Assembly: GCA_035041965.1 (NCBI GenBank)
Contig: JAPYMA010002772.1
Location: 186,001-250,000, forward strand
Direction: 5' to 3'
Length of the DNA: 64,000 nucleotides
From: Anisakis pegreffii
Lineage: Eukaryota > Nematoda > Chromadorea > Rhabditida > Anisakidae
Part shown: positions 11,275 through 24,300 of the stretch, piece after piece
Layout of the letters: each line of letters starts with the position of its first letter
Position numbering within the stretch: the first letter of the stretch is position 1
Notes under the pieces: model-generated
Told to the model about the DNA's origin: nothing
The model's input: only the letters and a program-made list of their open reading frames with translations
Database searches by the model: none
Program-made: the position numbers and the translations under genes

Positions 11275-12378
11275 TTATTGAAATATCGATGCGGGGCATG
11301 TTTAAACACTTTTTTCGAACCAATATATTCATTATTAATCAGAAAGGAGCTAAATCAACAAATTATTGAACAAATCCAAGGAACTAAGCATTCAAATTAA
11401 TATTTCATAATGAAACCGATGATCATGCCGCAAGGGCATACTGCATATTCTATGCTGAGGCATCTTGTCATCTCGGGTCTAAGCTAATAACAGTACACTT
11501 GCATGTGAATATGAAATTCTTGATTCTCAAACACTTATTTGCAATGCTTTAACTCCATTTTCTCTCAGCATTAATATCAACTGAATTCTGCCATTTCGGA
11601 AATTTCGATTTTTTACAAAAAAATGCATCGTATGAATTATATTATTCGAGTTTTGGAAAAATTAAAAGTTCGAAGTTTATCTAAAAAGGTGAAAAAATAT
11701 CCGCAATGGATTTTTATCGAACCATCGAGCACTTACATATTTGATAATTTCGATCAAAAATCATGCAAATGTACTTGATATTCAAGCTTAAGATCCTTTT
11801 GAATGGAACAACTTTGCTCACTTCGACAATGAATTCTGTATGAGTGAACTCTGTGAGAATTTATGTACATTTCGATTGGATGAAAACGTTTCCAAATAGC
11901 GAAGTAAAAAGACTCGCAGTCTTTGGAACATGCAGTTGAATTAACAGATGCAGTTGAAGCCGAACAAATCTTGTGGGAGGAAACGACTCAAAATTTCATT
12001 GAACTTTATTACTCTTGGTTTTTATTAGAAAATGTGATTATCTCTGTTAGTCTACATAGAAATGCATCCGGATGAGCGTGATATAAACCAATGAAGAGCA
12101 GAATAATCAGTTGAATATTCAATGAAATGTTACGTAAAACTTCATCGAGCTGTCGTTGATCATGTCATTCGTCCGAATTGCGTCTATTTCCTTAGCTGAA
12201 CATCAATGATAGAGGGCAAACAGCAAAGATAACTGCATATAAATTAGATGGGAATGATTAAGGCTTGCTTCAGGATGGGCATATCATCAAAATTCACACA
12301 AATTGACCTGTTTTATCAAATCCCGAAATCCCGGGATCGGAATCAGAACTGTAATCTCGGGATCCCGTGCAAACCCTA
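11275..12378 (+). mobile_element. hAT DNA transposon relic, copy 1 (right end present)
   Basis: About 1.1 kb closely matches 45258-46411 with scattered substitutions and small indels. Its right end, gggatcccgtgcaaacccta, is the reverse complement of a hAT-type terminus (TAGGGTTTGCA, fitting YARNG). A decayed transposase C-terminus lies at about 11429-11552: a frame reads ARAYCIFYAEASCHLGSKLI and continues to HVNMKFLILKHLFAML then a stop. This fits the hAT dimerisation pattern (E)RxFS.A....S..R..L...HVxMl.FLKxxL. Left of 11275 the copy diverges from copy 2: an open frame from 11119 continues upstream into sequence copy 2 lacks, so copy 1 keeps more internal sequence but no recognisable left terminus. 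Not functional: the frames are short and interrupted. Confidence 0.75.
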
Positions 12379-14238
12379 GTTCCATTTCAACAAACAGGAA
12401 GCAGGTTTTTAGACTAAATCATGTATCTCTTTGTCGTATTTTTCAACACGTTTTGCTAATGCTTTCATCCCTCTTTTCTAGCTTTTTACGCGCCCCATAT
12501 CGGTATTTTGAGACATGTAACGTGTGGATATGTTGTCATTTTAAATAATTTTCTGCGTTTCGTTTCGATTCATTCAAATTATATCATCTCAATTGTTAAC
12601 AGTGCAAAAAAACCTATTAACATTTTGATGATTGATCCGAATGATTCTACAAATGCTATTCAACTTACCCGAATTTTTGTTGTATAAATTAATGATAACT
12701 GATGTCCTTAAATTGTGACGTTACGAATGTTTTGATGACTTCATTTGCTGTTAAATACAATTCTTTCTGATTCGATTGGTAAACCAAAATTATTGACAGC
12801 ACAATAAAAATAACTGTACAACAGCTACTGGAAAAAGAACAGCTAAAAATATTTCATTGAAATGGAAGTAAATGAATGTAGTATGTATAGTAATAACAGC
12901 AGTAATGGAACTAATGATCATTATTATGATAATAGCAGATTATGTAGCTTTAATATGAATGGCATTAAGTCACCCAAACAAATTTCCTAATAAACGAAAG
13001 TGAAGTAAAACAATGCGATTAGAAGCTAACATGTTGAACGCTGTATGTTTAACAAATGACGGAATGCAAAGAGGTGAAGGAATGAAGACATCGAGTGGAT
13101 CCGCAGTAGACGAGGAAAAGCATCTTTAGAGTGCATTGATGAATCGTCCAGCCAAATTCTAAAACATATATTTGGAGGGATTGCATATTAGATGCATAAT
13201 GCATGAAGTGTGAAATACGGAAAAGTATCATCAGACCATTGGAAAAGTATCTGTCAATTGAAATTGCTCATGTTCTTGTTATCGCTTTGCTCACTTGAGA
13301 TGTGAGTAGCAGCGATTGGTTCATTGAGCCCTTTTATTATGCAGTGCAGCAAATTCCCATTGCTCACCATTTCAGACACGTTCATTTCACAACACAAGCA
13401 AACAAATAGTACTGATCTATTGCGCCCAACACTGCAATTGCAAACTGCGTTATGACGACACTCCCCAATCGTAATAGAAGTCGGCAGATATTGTTGTGAA
13501 CCATTGAAGGTTGACCATTCTTTTCTTACATCATCTTTAAGGCGTGTTGGCACATCGCATCGTTGAGCAAGCATCTCACTTTATTGTTTCGCAATTGTTC
13601 TTAGCAGTACCCGTTTTGAGATTGATTTAATATCCATGCCAGCTGCTATGTTCTCACTTTTAACAACTCTCACTGAACTTTTGCAATGACAGTTCAGTGT
13701 TCCAAAGAGTTATTTCATTGACTTTGTTAGTATGCAACCAACTAACAGAGTCAGTGAAATAACTCATCAAATTTTCCATCTTCACTCTTTCATTGCTAGA
13801 AGTGAGTAAAACCACTGTTGGCTATGTGAACTGGTTTGATGTTATCGCTTTGTCACATTTATTTGATTTTAATTTTAACGATATTCTTACCTAAACGACG
13901 CCCTTCATGCGAATAATTTGATTCGGCATTTGACTCTCCGCAAAGCAATTTGCCAAAAACTGAATGATGAATCTAAGAGCATAAATTTCACGCTTTGTTC
14001 AAAATGATGTGATCAGCAGAGATCATACCTATTAAGCAAATGAATTTGATTCGATTCAATAACTGCCCGCAGTGATGTTTGATTGTTATTGTTATCGTTC
14101 ATTCTAGGTGAATGTACCATTAAGGTCAACGCTTCCACTTACAGCTGCATGATATGAATTCACTTTCATTTTTGTTAACTCATAATCAGACTTTCCAAAT
14201 GTGGGTTTTTAGAGTATTTGGTGAGAGTAAGAGAAGAG
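12379..14238. other. Intergenic, no gene supported; one open frame and one hairpin
   Basis: A 106-codon minus-strand frame at 13254-13574 has mixed composition and could be an exon, but no family is recognised and no splice pair was confirmed. The inverted repeat at 13707-13765 is listed separately. Confidence 0.4.
13707..13765. repeat. 25-bp inverted repeat, 9-nt loop
   Basis: Arms 13707-13731 (gagttatttcattgactttg and on) and 13741-13765 pair at 23 of 25 positions across a 9-base loop. No transposon termini or target duplication were seen beside it. Confidence 0.8.
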
Positions 14239-17200
14239 ATGTTCGAGAAAGGACGTTTGAATCCTCGTGAAACAGCCAAATATGTGATCGATCATTCAGA
14301 TGGTGAGATTAAGATATCGAAAAACGGTGTTGAATCTGTGGCTAAACTCGTATGTTTCGATGCTCTATTTTTCTATCAGAATTATTTGTAGGCTTTCAGA
14401 AACCTCGTGCGAAAGGCAACAGGATGCTTGATATTGCTTAATTCATTGATTTGACCTTTCAAAAAAACTTTTGAGCTGAAAACAACGAAAAATTTTGTTG
14501 AAAATGAATTCTGCTTACAAATTTTGAACTTTCCACTGATGTTTTTGGTTTGAAGATTGTCGAGGCGGTGCGTAGTGGAGAAGTGCACCACGCAGATTTT
14601 GAAGCCCAGGAGCTGCATCCTCAAGGGGCAGATCAAGCTGCTATTGATTGGTATTTCATTGATTTGTTCAATGAACGGTTTGGTGGGTGGGTTGGCGAAG
14701 TGATCAGATTTCGCTTGAGAGTAAAAAGATTTTCGCACTTTATATCTCACGATCAGTTCTAAACGGTCGTGTACTGTCTGATAAGAACACTTTGAAAAGA
14801 TCTTCTGCGATGGTACGAACATGCGTTCGTAATTAGCAGTGCTATGGCCAATGAAATTTAGAGTATGAAACTGCTCAATATACCTGTTGCGTCCTTTTTT
14901 CTGAGGATGGATCGAAATCACTGAAGTTTGCTGACTTTTTGAATTTGTTCAATGCTGTTCATCTCGTTCGAACGCAGAATCGGTCTTTTCATACATTACT
15001 CACAAGTGCTCGTTGTTCAACAGGGTTTTTCTGATGGACACAATAAACTTCTCGTTTTGGACAGAAGAAGGCACGAAGTTCGTTGTTACATATAAGGACA
15101 AACCTTACACGGGCTATTTTGCTGGTTGTGCATGTGTGAACCGTGCGATTGATAATGGAATTGCGTTGACTAGTGCTCACTACATGCAAAACATCACACT
15201 AAAAGACGTGCAAACGATTTTTTCGAGTGACCACGGTAACTTTGCATTTTTCAATTCTAACGGAGAGTGCTTATGGAAGAAGCACACTCATACACGCGTT
15301 GAATTGTATGAGTTGTTCAAACAGACAGATTTATTTCATCGAGCTCTTTTTGTGACTAACAGAATCGCTTTTTGTCAAACTGATTGACGATTCAGTGGAA
15401 TTGCAACTTCATATTTTATCCGGTCCGAAGAAGTGCTTCATTCAATGTTGGAAGCAAGCGTTGGTTTTTCGGAATTTTTGATGAGTTAAATGACAGTTTT
15501 AAATCTTAGGGGATTCCGATATATCGACTTATGACTACTGATGCAGTGAAGGGTAGTAAGGTCGCGTTCTATGTGAAAAAATCATGTTGAGGCGATAAGT
15601 TTCCCACTATAAAAGCATGGCTGTCAGAAATCAACCAAATGAAGCCATAAATGATTAAAAGAAAACTTTTCTACTGCTGACATGATTAATGCCTCACATA
15701 ATTTGCTCAAAATGTAATATTCATCATTCTAATGCACTATTGTGAGAGTCAAAAAGCAGAATCACTCTCAGTTCGTGATTGAAGGCAATGGGATTGTTTG
15801 CAAGTATTCTTACACCAGTCTCTTAGTTAATTTAGATTGGGTATATTCGTATTTATTGCACTAAAAATTTGATTAAATACGTCGATGTTATGCATATGAG
15901 AAATTGCCGTATTTCATCGTCAGTGTCCATGCTTCTGACTTCCTTTTCGTATAAGCCAAGCGTTTAGAACACTCAGTGACTATAATTATGATGAATGTTC
16001 TAACTTTAAAAAAAAAAATTCCATTAGCTTCGTTATCCCCGGTCTCTTGGTTGTGTTTCCTTTCGTGCACTGAGCTATCGCGACATATATCGCGAACCTA
16101 AATAGACTCCAATACAGGTGTTGTCATTCCAATGGCTGAAGAACGAACAAAAGTAATCGCAGACGCTGGACGAATCTTAAATGAGGTACGGCGTTCGGCT
16201 ATCGTTGTTTCGAGATCATTTCTTTGACTGATGTAATTCGTCATTTCAAAGCGCCTACACCATAAATGCTCTCACATAACCACTAATCATACGAAATATA
16301 TTGTGTACTGGTAAAATAATTCGATCAAAAACAAGTTACAAATTATACGATCATTTGATTCCAATTCTTCATCAGTCTTCATTTCATACCGAATTCATCC
16401 CGGAAACAAGTTCGTTGCTCAACGAAAACCAACAATGTTGTCAGCAGGAATCAGAATCGATTTTAACTACCCGGCAACTGGGGGATATGAATATTGCACT
16501 CAGCGATGAGATAGGCTATCATGAGATGGGTTATGATCGATGATAGTTTATTATAATGCGTTGAATCCCCCTCGCTTGGCAGTGTTGTTTTTAGTTGTTG
16601 CAGTTTTCGTTATCTTTCTGATCAACTGAATTATAGAAGTTTGACGGTTCGTTCTATCGTTGTGTTGAACGTTGTGGTAAAAGCGCCGTGAAACTTTTGA
16701 ACACAATTGTTGAAAATTTCGAAAGTTATCGCGATTTTTGCGAATATAAAGGCAAAAAAGGTCCATCTTCCATATTTTTCGTTCTGTTACTTCATTGATG
16801 TTTGTGGTTGGTTGTGTTGAATCGCGAGCTGATATTTATGTATCGCCTTCTTAATTAGCCGTCGTCGACCTGTGCAACCTCTTATTTGAGATCACGGCTG
16901 AAGGAAATGATTTCTACCATACAGAGTCACAGAATTTCGGATACTTTTTTGTCACTGCCCCAATTTCTTATTTGTCTTGTCACTTGCAGGTTCCTTCCTG
17001 AAACGAGCTCAAATTCTGGTCGCCGATGTGTATGGATGTCTGAGGAATAAAAACGAAATCGGGAGTTTTTATGATATTGGGTTAGATTCCAGTTTTATTT
17101 CATTTTATTGTTCCACACTCGCACTGAGATTATTCATTTTTATTTAAGCGTAAACAATTTAGTTTTTGTTCGCAATCCGAAATAACAACAAAATTTCGAT

Positions 17201-18069
17201 GACAGCATTAGTGATGCAATGATAATAATAGCACTCAAAACCTGCTGCACTGCATTTACTCATAGTCAGTGCTCAACTGAAACTACTGTCTGCGTCTGAA
17301 GTGAACAATATTTGCTTGTCTATGAATCCATCTGCGATTTGCATTTTCAAGGTGTTCGAGAAGTTTTCAATGTTGTGTTGCATAATGACTGTGAATTGGT
17401 CTACTGTTAAGTATTCGGTGAGTAAGCATGAATATGGAGTATTAATAGATCAGTTGTGTTTGAATTCGGGAGTGTGCTCGTTGTGAAGAGATATACATAT
17501 TTTCAGTGAATTGACGATGTTCGCTGATTATCGAGTACCACAGGCACTCGGTTATCTCGGCGCTTTACACTATTCACCGAAGCTGATGAAATCGTTGCGC
17601 TTAAGTCCGCTGCTCACTAACGGGTCGAATCTAGAAATTGAATTGCGTGCATTTTCGATTAAAGCTTGTGACGTAAGTGAACATTCACCAAGTTCATCTC
17701 TTTCTTACAAGCACTCTTTACTTTCTTCAAACTCTGTTTCGGTAATGCATTTGCGAGAGTTACGCTCAGTTTCGTTGACTGCTCATCATTTAATCCACTG
17801 TTGAATGTGTTGTTACATGAACACCGTTATTTCATGGTTAACGCAGAAAGTTATGTTAGGAATCAAGGGAATCTCAAAATTGTGAGGAAGTTTTCTGTTT
17901 TCAGGATATAGTCGATGCGGCGAAGCGTTTACGTACAGAAGCTGATGCACATCTGAGGACGATAACAGCAGTTGATGTCGATGTGTTTTTATGGACCTAC
18001 AGAAGGGATCATGCTGCAGAAATCGAGAAGAACGTTCCTTATCATCGTGTCAGATGCATCTACTATTGA
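14239..18069 (+). CDS. QNG1: Queuosine 5'-phosphate N-glycosylase/hydrolase (queuine salvage)
   Basis: Releases the base queuine from queuosine 5'-monophosphate so it can be inserted into tRNA by the TGT enzyme; eukaryotes cannot make queuine and must salvage it. Eight exons join in phase: 14239-14349, 14556-14650, 15024-15235, 16118-16185, 16637-16760, 16990-17080, 17507-17672, 17905-18069 (TGA); 1032 nt, 343 residues, against about 341 in human QNG1 (C9orf64). Family blocks appear in order: LNPRETAKYV (7-16), DTINFSFW (74-81), GYFAGCACVNRAIDNGIALTSAHYM (middle), MAEERTKVI, FDGSF, SFLKRAQILVADVYG (205-219), LTMFADYRVPQALGYLGAL (236-254), FLWTYRRDH and the C-terminal VRCIYY. The start was chosen as the first ATG before LNPRE. 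Nothing looks broken, so the gene is probably active. An AATAAA follows at 18227. No functional link to neighbours is apparent. Confidence 0.95.
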
Positions 18070-18226
18070 AATGAATTTGATCTGTCATTTACAATTTTGA
18101 TGTTGATCTCATCGATTCCATTTCCAACACAACTCCATAAACTCCTATTTGTTTATTGAATACCACCTACTGGAATTTTTTTCGTTTTAATTAAACTTAT
18201 GCATTGAAGTTTTATTCAGTCAGTGG

Positions 18227-18232
18227 AATAAA
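18227..18232 (+). promoter_or_regulatory. Candidate poly(A) signal of QNG1
   Basis: AATAAA 158 bases after the QNG1 stop codon on the same strand. It is the first exact match seen downstream. Confidence 0.5.
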
Positions 18233-20126
18233 AAGTGTTCGTGAACGTGTGTGTCGTTTTTCGTTTATTTAATCAATTTACTGATGCATTTTGCGCAAGT
18301 GAGGCAATCGAATGGAGTGTACTTTTCTTGTCCACAACCGCTAGTGTTAGGTTGAAAACTGGGTTTATTCAAGCTGTGATAGAATGTGCGGGGCAAGAAT
18401 TTGACTTGAAAATAAGGTATAATTGGTGGAATTGTAACCATTAATGAACTCATTCCAATCGACTTGAAGCGTTGACAAGTAAATGAAAGTGTAACGTTGG
18501 ATGCTTCGATCGAGTTGAAATCAAGCCCTGTAAAATATGTACGACTATAGCTTGAAGTGATGACAATTGATTGATTTTGTGCCATATGGTACTATCTTAT
18601 TCGTGAATTGAGCAGCTTTATAGAGTATCGTTCTATAGGGTATTCCAACAGACGAATGTTTCACGTTGGACGCAGAACGCAAAAAGGATTTACAAGTACA
18701 TCATGAGCATGAGTTTTTGCATACTTCGGTATACTGAGACACTACGAGATCGTTGCATTTCAAACAGCAGGTTTGTCAGAAAATACTTGTGATGTATTGG
18801 TTATTTGCATCAACACATTGACGACATAGTCATTCTGTGAAGAGATTATTAGTTAATTAACATCATTTTACGACTTTTCAAACCCTCGCATGACTGAATT
18901 TTTTTAATAGCATTGGAGACGAAGCGGGCCTGTCAGGCCCGACTCTATCAATATGACCATGATAGAGTAGTTCGTGGAATTTTAACACTTACTGATGATT
19001 ATAAATAAGTGTATCGTTAAGAATGAAATTAAACGCAAATAACATTGCATTGCCACGGCCGTCCATGGCAAAGCGAAAAAACCATCTGGATAAATTTCGC
19101 AATCAAGTACTCGTAAAATCTACATGAGCTTTTGTTCTTGCTGTGTGATTTCTGCTTCGTACAGTTGTGTCTGTTAAAAGGTCCTCAGGTGATAGAATCG
19201 ATGAATGTTCATTCGAAGACATCGATGAAGATAATTTTGATGGGGGTATGACTGTGTTTGATCAGACCAATTGACTCAAATTCTATCTGAACTGGAAGTA
19301 CATACGGATTACGAGCTAACTGAAAGTGTGCTCCATGATTTACTGATAATTGCATTTGGAAATAAAAAATAAAATGATGGGCACGCTAACGAATAAAGTT
19401 AGTGCGCAAATCCGCTAACCTAACAACAGCTACATGCGCTCATCGATCACGCTAGCATCGCCAAAAAATTAGCGGATCACTTACGCTAATCTGCTAATCA
19501 AAATTGGTAGGCATATCACTAACGCTGTCACTCATTTGGAAGTTTCTGCCAAAATTTGCAGTAGCACCATTTATTTGCAAAGGAAAAACCTCACTGCTAC
19601 ATTAAAGAGTTGAAAATGTTGATTAAATCATCCAACAATAGGCAATAGTCATCAGTCAATAATAATGATAATAATAATCGGTCGATAAGTCAATAAACTC
19701 ACACACTTGAAACAATAACACCTTTCAAATTTCTCCTATCAATGACCGACGATGAAACATGGTAACAATGACCAACAGCAACAATAATTTCGATAACAAC
19801 ATAAAATTAGAATGCTTTGATGAAAGGAAACAAGAAGACGTTGAGCGCACTCACTGAGAATAATTAAGATATTGGTGAAAGCCTAACGACAACTTTTTAC
19901 AATGATAATAATAAGCAAGAATGATCACGGCAAATAACTAGTAGCTAGCAATGCTAATCATAGAACCGTTCGAGAGGGTACGAGCACGGTAGGCATGAAT
20001 TTAGTGCAGTGGCATAGCGAACATTTTTATTCGCATGTCTTAATGGTGCAAGATTTATATATTCGATCGCGGACGTACGGTATGAAGATGATTAATGATA
20101 AGATACAGCTATTTTTCAATGCTACA
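18233..20126. other. Non-coding stretch with small inverted repeats
   Basis: No gene is supported. Around 18926-18985 two small hairpins lie close together (cgggcct/aggcccg and ctctatca/tgatagag). A short acidic frame near 19180-19270 (SSGDRIDECSFEDIDEDN) recalls acidic N-termini of some transposases but cannot be assigned. Confidence 0.4.
19377..19516. mobile_element. Possible short inverted-repeat element
   Basis: About 140 bp whose two ends are imperfect inverted repeats: near 19400-19421 gttagtgcgcaaatccgcta, and near 19469-19490 a roughly complementary ttagcggatcacttacgcta. Motif cgctaa recurs several times within. It looks like a decayed MITE, but no target-site duplication is clear. 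Confidence 0.35.
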
Positions 20127-21325
20127 CGGGTTGCCATCTTCGAACCTACGGTATTCTCAAGTTTGACCAGTAACATTGGAATATTTGTACACCATTCGAT
20201 CCAGCGGGATCTCTACAATCAGAAAAATATATATTTTGTTCAGCGATTTTGCTTTCTTGATGAGATATAGCTATTTTTCTAAAGCTATCTCAATGAGCGC
20301 AGAGTAGCTCATTCACATCCACATTTGATCACTATAAGATCTATAGTGATATAATCAATGAGCACCATTGCGCTAGTTGAGAAACCTTCAATCAAATAGC
20401 TCTATCTCCTCACGTAAACAAAATTGCACAGCAAAATACATTATATTCTGAATCCGGAGATTCTGCTGAATCGAATGGTGTATAAACATCAGCATGTTTC
20501 TGAGCAAAGCTGAGAGTACGGTAGTCTTGAATGTGGTAACCCCTTCAACATCAGAAAAATAGCTATATCTCCTCGTAGAGGCGGAATTCCTCGGGAAAAT
20601 TTTTGTTTTCAGAATGCTGAGATTCTGCTCGATCGAACGATATACAAACATTGATATGTCACCGTGCAAACCTGAGAAGACGGTAGGCTTGAATATATCA
20701 AACCTATATTTCTATAGTAATGTATAATATCAATTGATCTATAGTGATCAAATGTGAATGTGAACGAACGCCTCTGCACTAATTGAAATAGCTTTAGAAA
20801 AACTGCTATATCTCCTCAGTGAAGCAAAATCACTGGGCAAAATATGTTTTCTGAATGTAGAGATCCAGCTGGAACGAATGATGCAAAAAGATTCATATGC
20901 TACTTTGCAAACTTGAGGATACGGTAGCCTTGAAGGTGGCACCCGAGCTATTATAGATAAAATACCTATATCTCCTCGACTAAGCCAAATTGCTCAGTAA
21001 AATTTATAATATTCTGAATCTAGAGATTCTGCTGGATCAAACGTTGAGAAGAAATTCACATGTTTCCGGGCAATCCTGAGAAGACGGTTAACTCGAAGAT
21101 CGCGATCCGCATATTGCTGTATTAACGTATCGACTGCTCTATAGTGATCAATGTACATGACTGACGAGCGCGACTGCGCTAATTGAAATAGACCTAAGAA
21201 AATTGCTATATCTCCTTAGCTGAGCAAAATCTCTCGGCAAAATATATGTTTTTCTGAATGTAGAAATCCAGCTGGATCGAATGATGCAAAAAAATTCACA
21301 TGTTACTGGGCAAACTTGAGAATTT
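20127..21325. repeat. Higher-order tandem repeat, ~400-bp dimeric period, with one flipped unit
   Basis: Six diverged units of about 120-145 bp share tatatctcct, gcaaaat, ttctgaatgtagagat, ctgctggatcgaatgatg, ttcacatgtta, gggcaaac and gagaagacggta. Five are in one orientation at about 20401-20545, 20571-20705, 20807-20944, 20966-21100 and 21204-21325; one is inverted at about 20127-20272. Spacers with ctatagtgatcaa occur near 20740 and 21140, and an inverted one near 20323-20352. Alternate units are about 400 bp apart (20401, 20807, 21204), so the array is a repeat of unit-unit-spacer. Open frames in it are repeat by-products. Confidence 0.8.
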
Positions 21326-24300
21326 GGAGTAATGCTTCGTTTTTGTTGTTCACTCGTTGTATTTTTCACATCATTGGATAAAAGTTTTTAACTCATGTTC
21401 CATGACCTGTTCACCTAAATTTCGGCTCACCTTTAAGAGACCCGAATTATGGTGACAGGTCAACGGGCGAGGCTCGTGTGATTGCTGAGAGGACAACGGA
21501 TGGCAGATCTTTCGCAACAAATAAGACCAGGTTTCATTCTGATTCTGATTACTCTTTTGAAGTTTCATTGCGACTCGACTGTTCTTTTGATTGTTACGAT
21601 GCTTTGTTGTCAATGATATGCTGTTGGACTGTCGATATATACTACTGGAGTGTGGATCACTGATGTCTTGACTGAGATACTGAAGGGTGACTGCGGTAAC
21701 ATGTGTTATTATCTTTCTTGTTTGGACAATTGATCCTTATAAGATGGTTTATGGCCCTCTACTGGTGCCGCAGCAGTATCACTTATTCCTATGTTTCTGT
21801 CGCAGTCGTAAGAGAAATTCGATGCTGTTAAGTAACCATTGGTGTTGTTGTAATGATTGTATTGCATTGAAAGCTTAGGCTTGTCATTGATTATGGATGC
21901 TTCTTAGAGAGTTGGATACAACCGCACAGCGATATTCAACACTCTTTCATAATGTTTGAGCAACTGTATGAAACTTAGGCCAGGTAATTTGATGCGCGGG
22001 ATGGGCTCCGATTATTAGGAACTAACAAAGCAGTGAAAAGGGACACATTAAACGAAATGATGATGCTAGATGAGGTGCTTTATTTGGCTTGATTTCATCC
22101 TTTGTGATAATTCCTCCAATTCACCATTTGTGTGTTTAGTCAGACTATTGCAATGCTTTTCGATGTGCTGAGTTGTTCTATGTTTTCTCTTGTTGGAAAT
22201 TCCATAGCTACATCTACCATCTCATTATGATTCAGTGCGTTTGTTCGTTCACTCAACCTCAAATACGAATTCCCTTTTCTGCTCCACCACTGTTGAATCC
22301 TTTGGAATCTTTGAAATCTTCTAGAGCTGGAAACAGTGCACTATTCATAAATAGAATCCTTAGAATCGGTTTAGAATCTTCAGTTCGATATGATACTGCG
22401 GCGAAATATCGCGAATAAAATCAATGGTGATAATGCGTGGATCAAATTTTGAAGACAACGATAATAATTGATCAGAAATCATATCAACTGTATAAAAGAA
22501 TTATCGAAACTCGACGCCGATGAATTATGCGAAGTAACCACCTCGGTGTTCGGAGATTGTTTGCCCTCACTAATCTCGACTAAAGGATATCAAAAGTACC
22601 TTTATGAAGAGGACACGTTCGACCACGTCATGGGTCATCATTATAAATGCTTAAAGTTCAAAGTTATTCAGATAACTTCGGCATTTGTCAACTCATGAAT
22701 CGAAGATCACCACACCTATTTCCTGACGTATCAAAGGATGAAGCTGCAACAACTACTCCATTTTGTGATCAGTGATAATGCTTCTATTGTTCAATTTATT
22801 CCTTCAAGTCGAATATCTGTCTATGTATCGTTTGCCATACAACCTATGATGTTTAGAAAACGTTAACTTATGTATGTTATGATGTTCCATACATCATGCA
22901 CTCGCATTATTTTATCATGTTGATAAAGGTTTAATTACCCAAGTTTGAATGTTTAACAAACGACAACGAACGATCCACTATATCGAATGCTACAAGTGGT
23001 CGACACCCTTACAATTAAACCTGACTATAACGGTGGTAAAATGTTTGATTTTGTGCGTAATCATTGGACGAACGTCTTCCTCATCACTGCCTTTTCAAAA
23101 ATAAATGTTCTGAACTTTGTATGATTCTGTTCTCGTCAAAAATATTTTTGTTAGGTCGCCGAAGTCACCAACTGTTCATTTGCTCAGTATAGTTCCGCTC
23201 GCCAAAAATTTTGCTGCTTCTGGCAGAATAGCAATGCGATTGCGGTGATTCAAGTAGGAACTTGTTGGCATTACATCTTAATTGACTGAGATTGCTGTGC
23301 TCGATTGATGTTGTTGTTTTGAACAGAAAATGAATTGCGAATGAATTCTTGTACTGTACCAGTGAAAGATTTCCTTATGTGGACTTGTTCGAATGAAACT
23401 ACGCTAAGCACAAAACATAGAATGCCCATTAATTCCTGCCGTCATGAAGAGAAGTCTAAATAAATCTGCTAGATAATCAAAGCTTTATTATTTTGTGCAA
23501 AAATGGCAATTTGCTTGCAACTTGTTGACGAAGTTCGTAACAAGGATTGAAAACTAAAACGGATTTTCGCTTGAAATAATTGTTTATTCAATGCATTTGA
23601 ATAATTCAGCAATCCAGAGAAGCCCGTTAAATAAACAGTGTCCATGCTTTGCAGCATCTGAATGGAGCACGAGATACCATGACAACACCGTTCGTTTGTT
23701 CACACTTTTTTTGACGTTTCAGTCAGTTGAAGCGTGCAACAGCAACTTTCTAATAGCATAATGAGAAAGACTGAGGATTCAATAGAGACGCTCTTTGGGT
23801 GATTGCTTACGAACACCTCTGAGAGGACATAACGCTACTCGACGTATTTTGAGTAATCTGCCAGATAACTACTAACAGCAGATTACTGAGAAGTGTTTTG
23901 CAGACAAATTTTTCCGCAGAACGGTTCGCTACAAATCTTTCGGTTTTAATCTCGCAGAAACTGCGATGAGAAATTTTCATATGCATCGCTCGCTCATCAG
24001 CTGCTCACGCGAAAAAGCCATCCGACAAAGAATAATGCCATAAAAAAAACATGTAGAAGTAGCAAAGGGAAGGAAACACATACGATAGCGAAAATAATTG
24101 GAGAAAAGATCTCTTAAAATCGATTCAGTGAACTCTTAAAGTACATCAACTAACAACTGTCTTAAATGAGCACGAGCAAGCTCATCGTGGGTCATATACA
24201 AAAGACTGATGCACTTTCATTGATTAGTTCACAGGTGATCGCGAAGACGAAATTGATCATTGATGCACACAAAGGTGTATCTTCAGCACAATTTCGTTTG

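Noticed and set aside
11119..11400. A stand-alone gene
   Set aside because: The frame overlaps hAT copy 1 and is better explained as decayed transposase sequence.
19240..19530. A piggyBac transposase start
   Set aside because: Only a short acidic stretch is seen; no catalytic domain, TTAA duplication or terminal repeats of that family were found.
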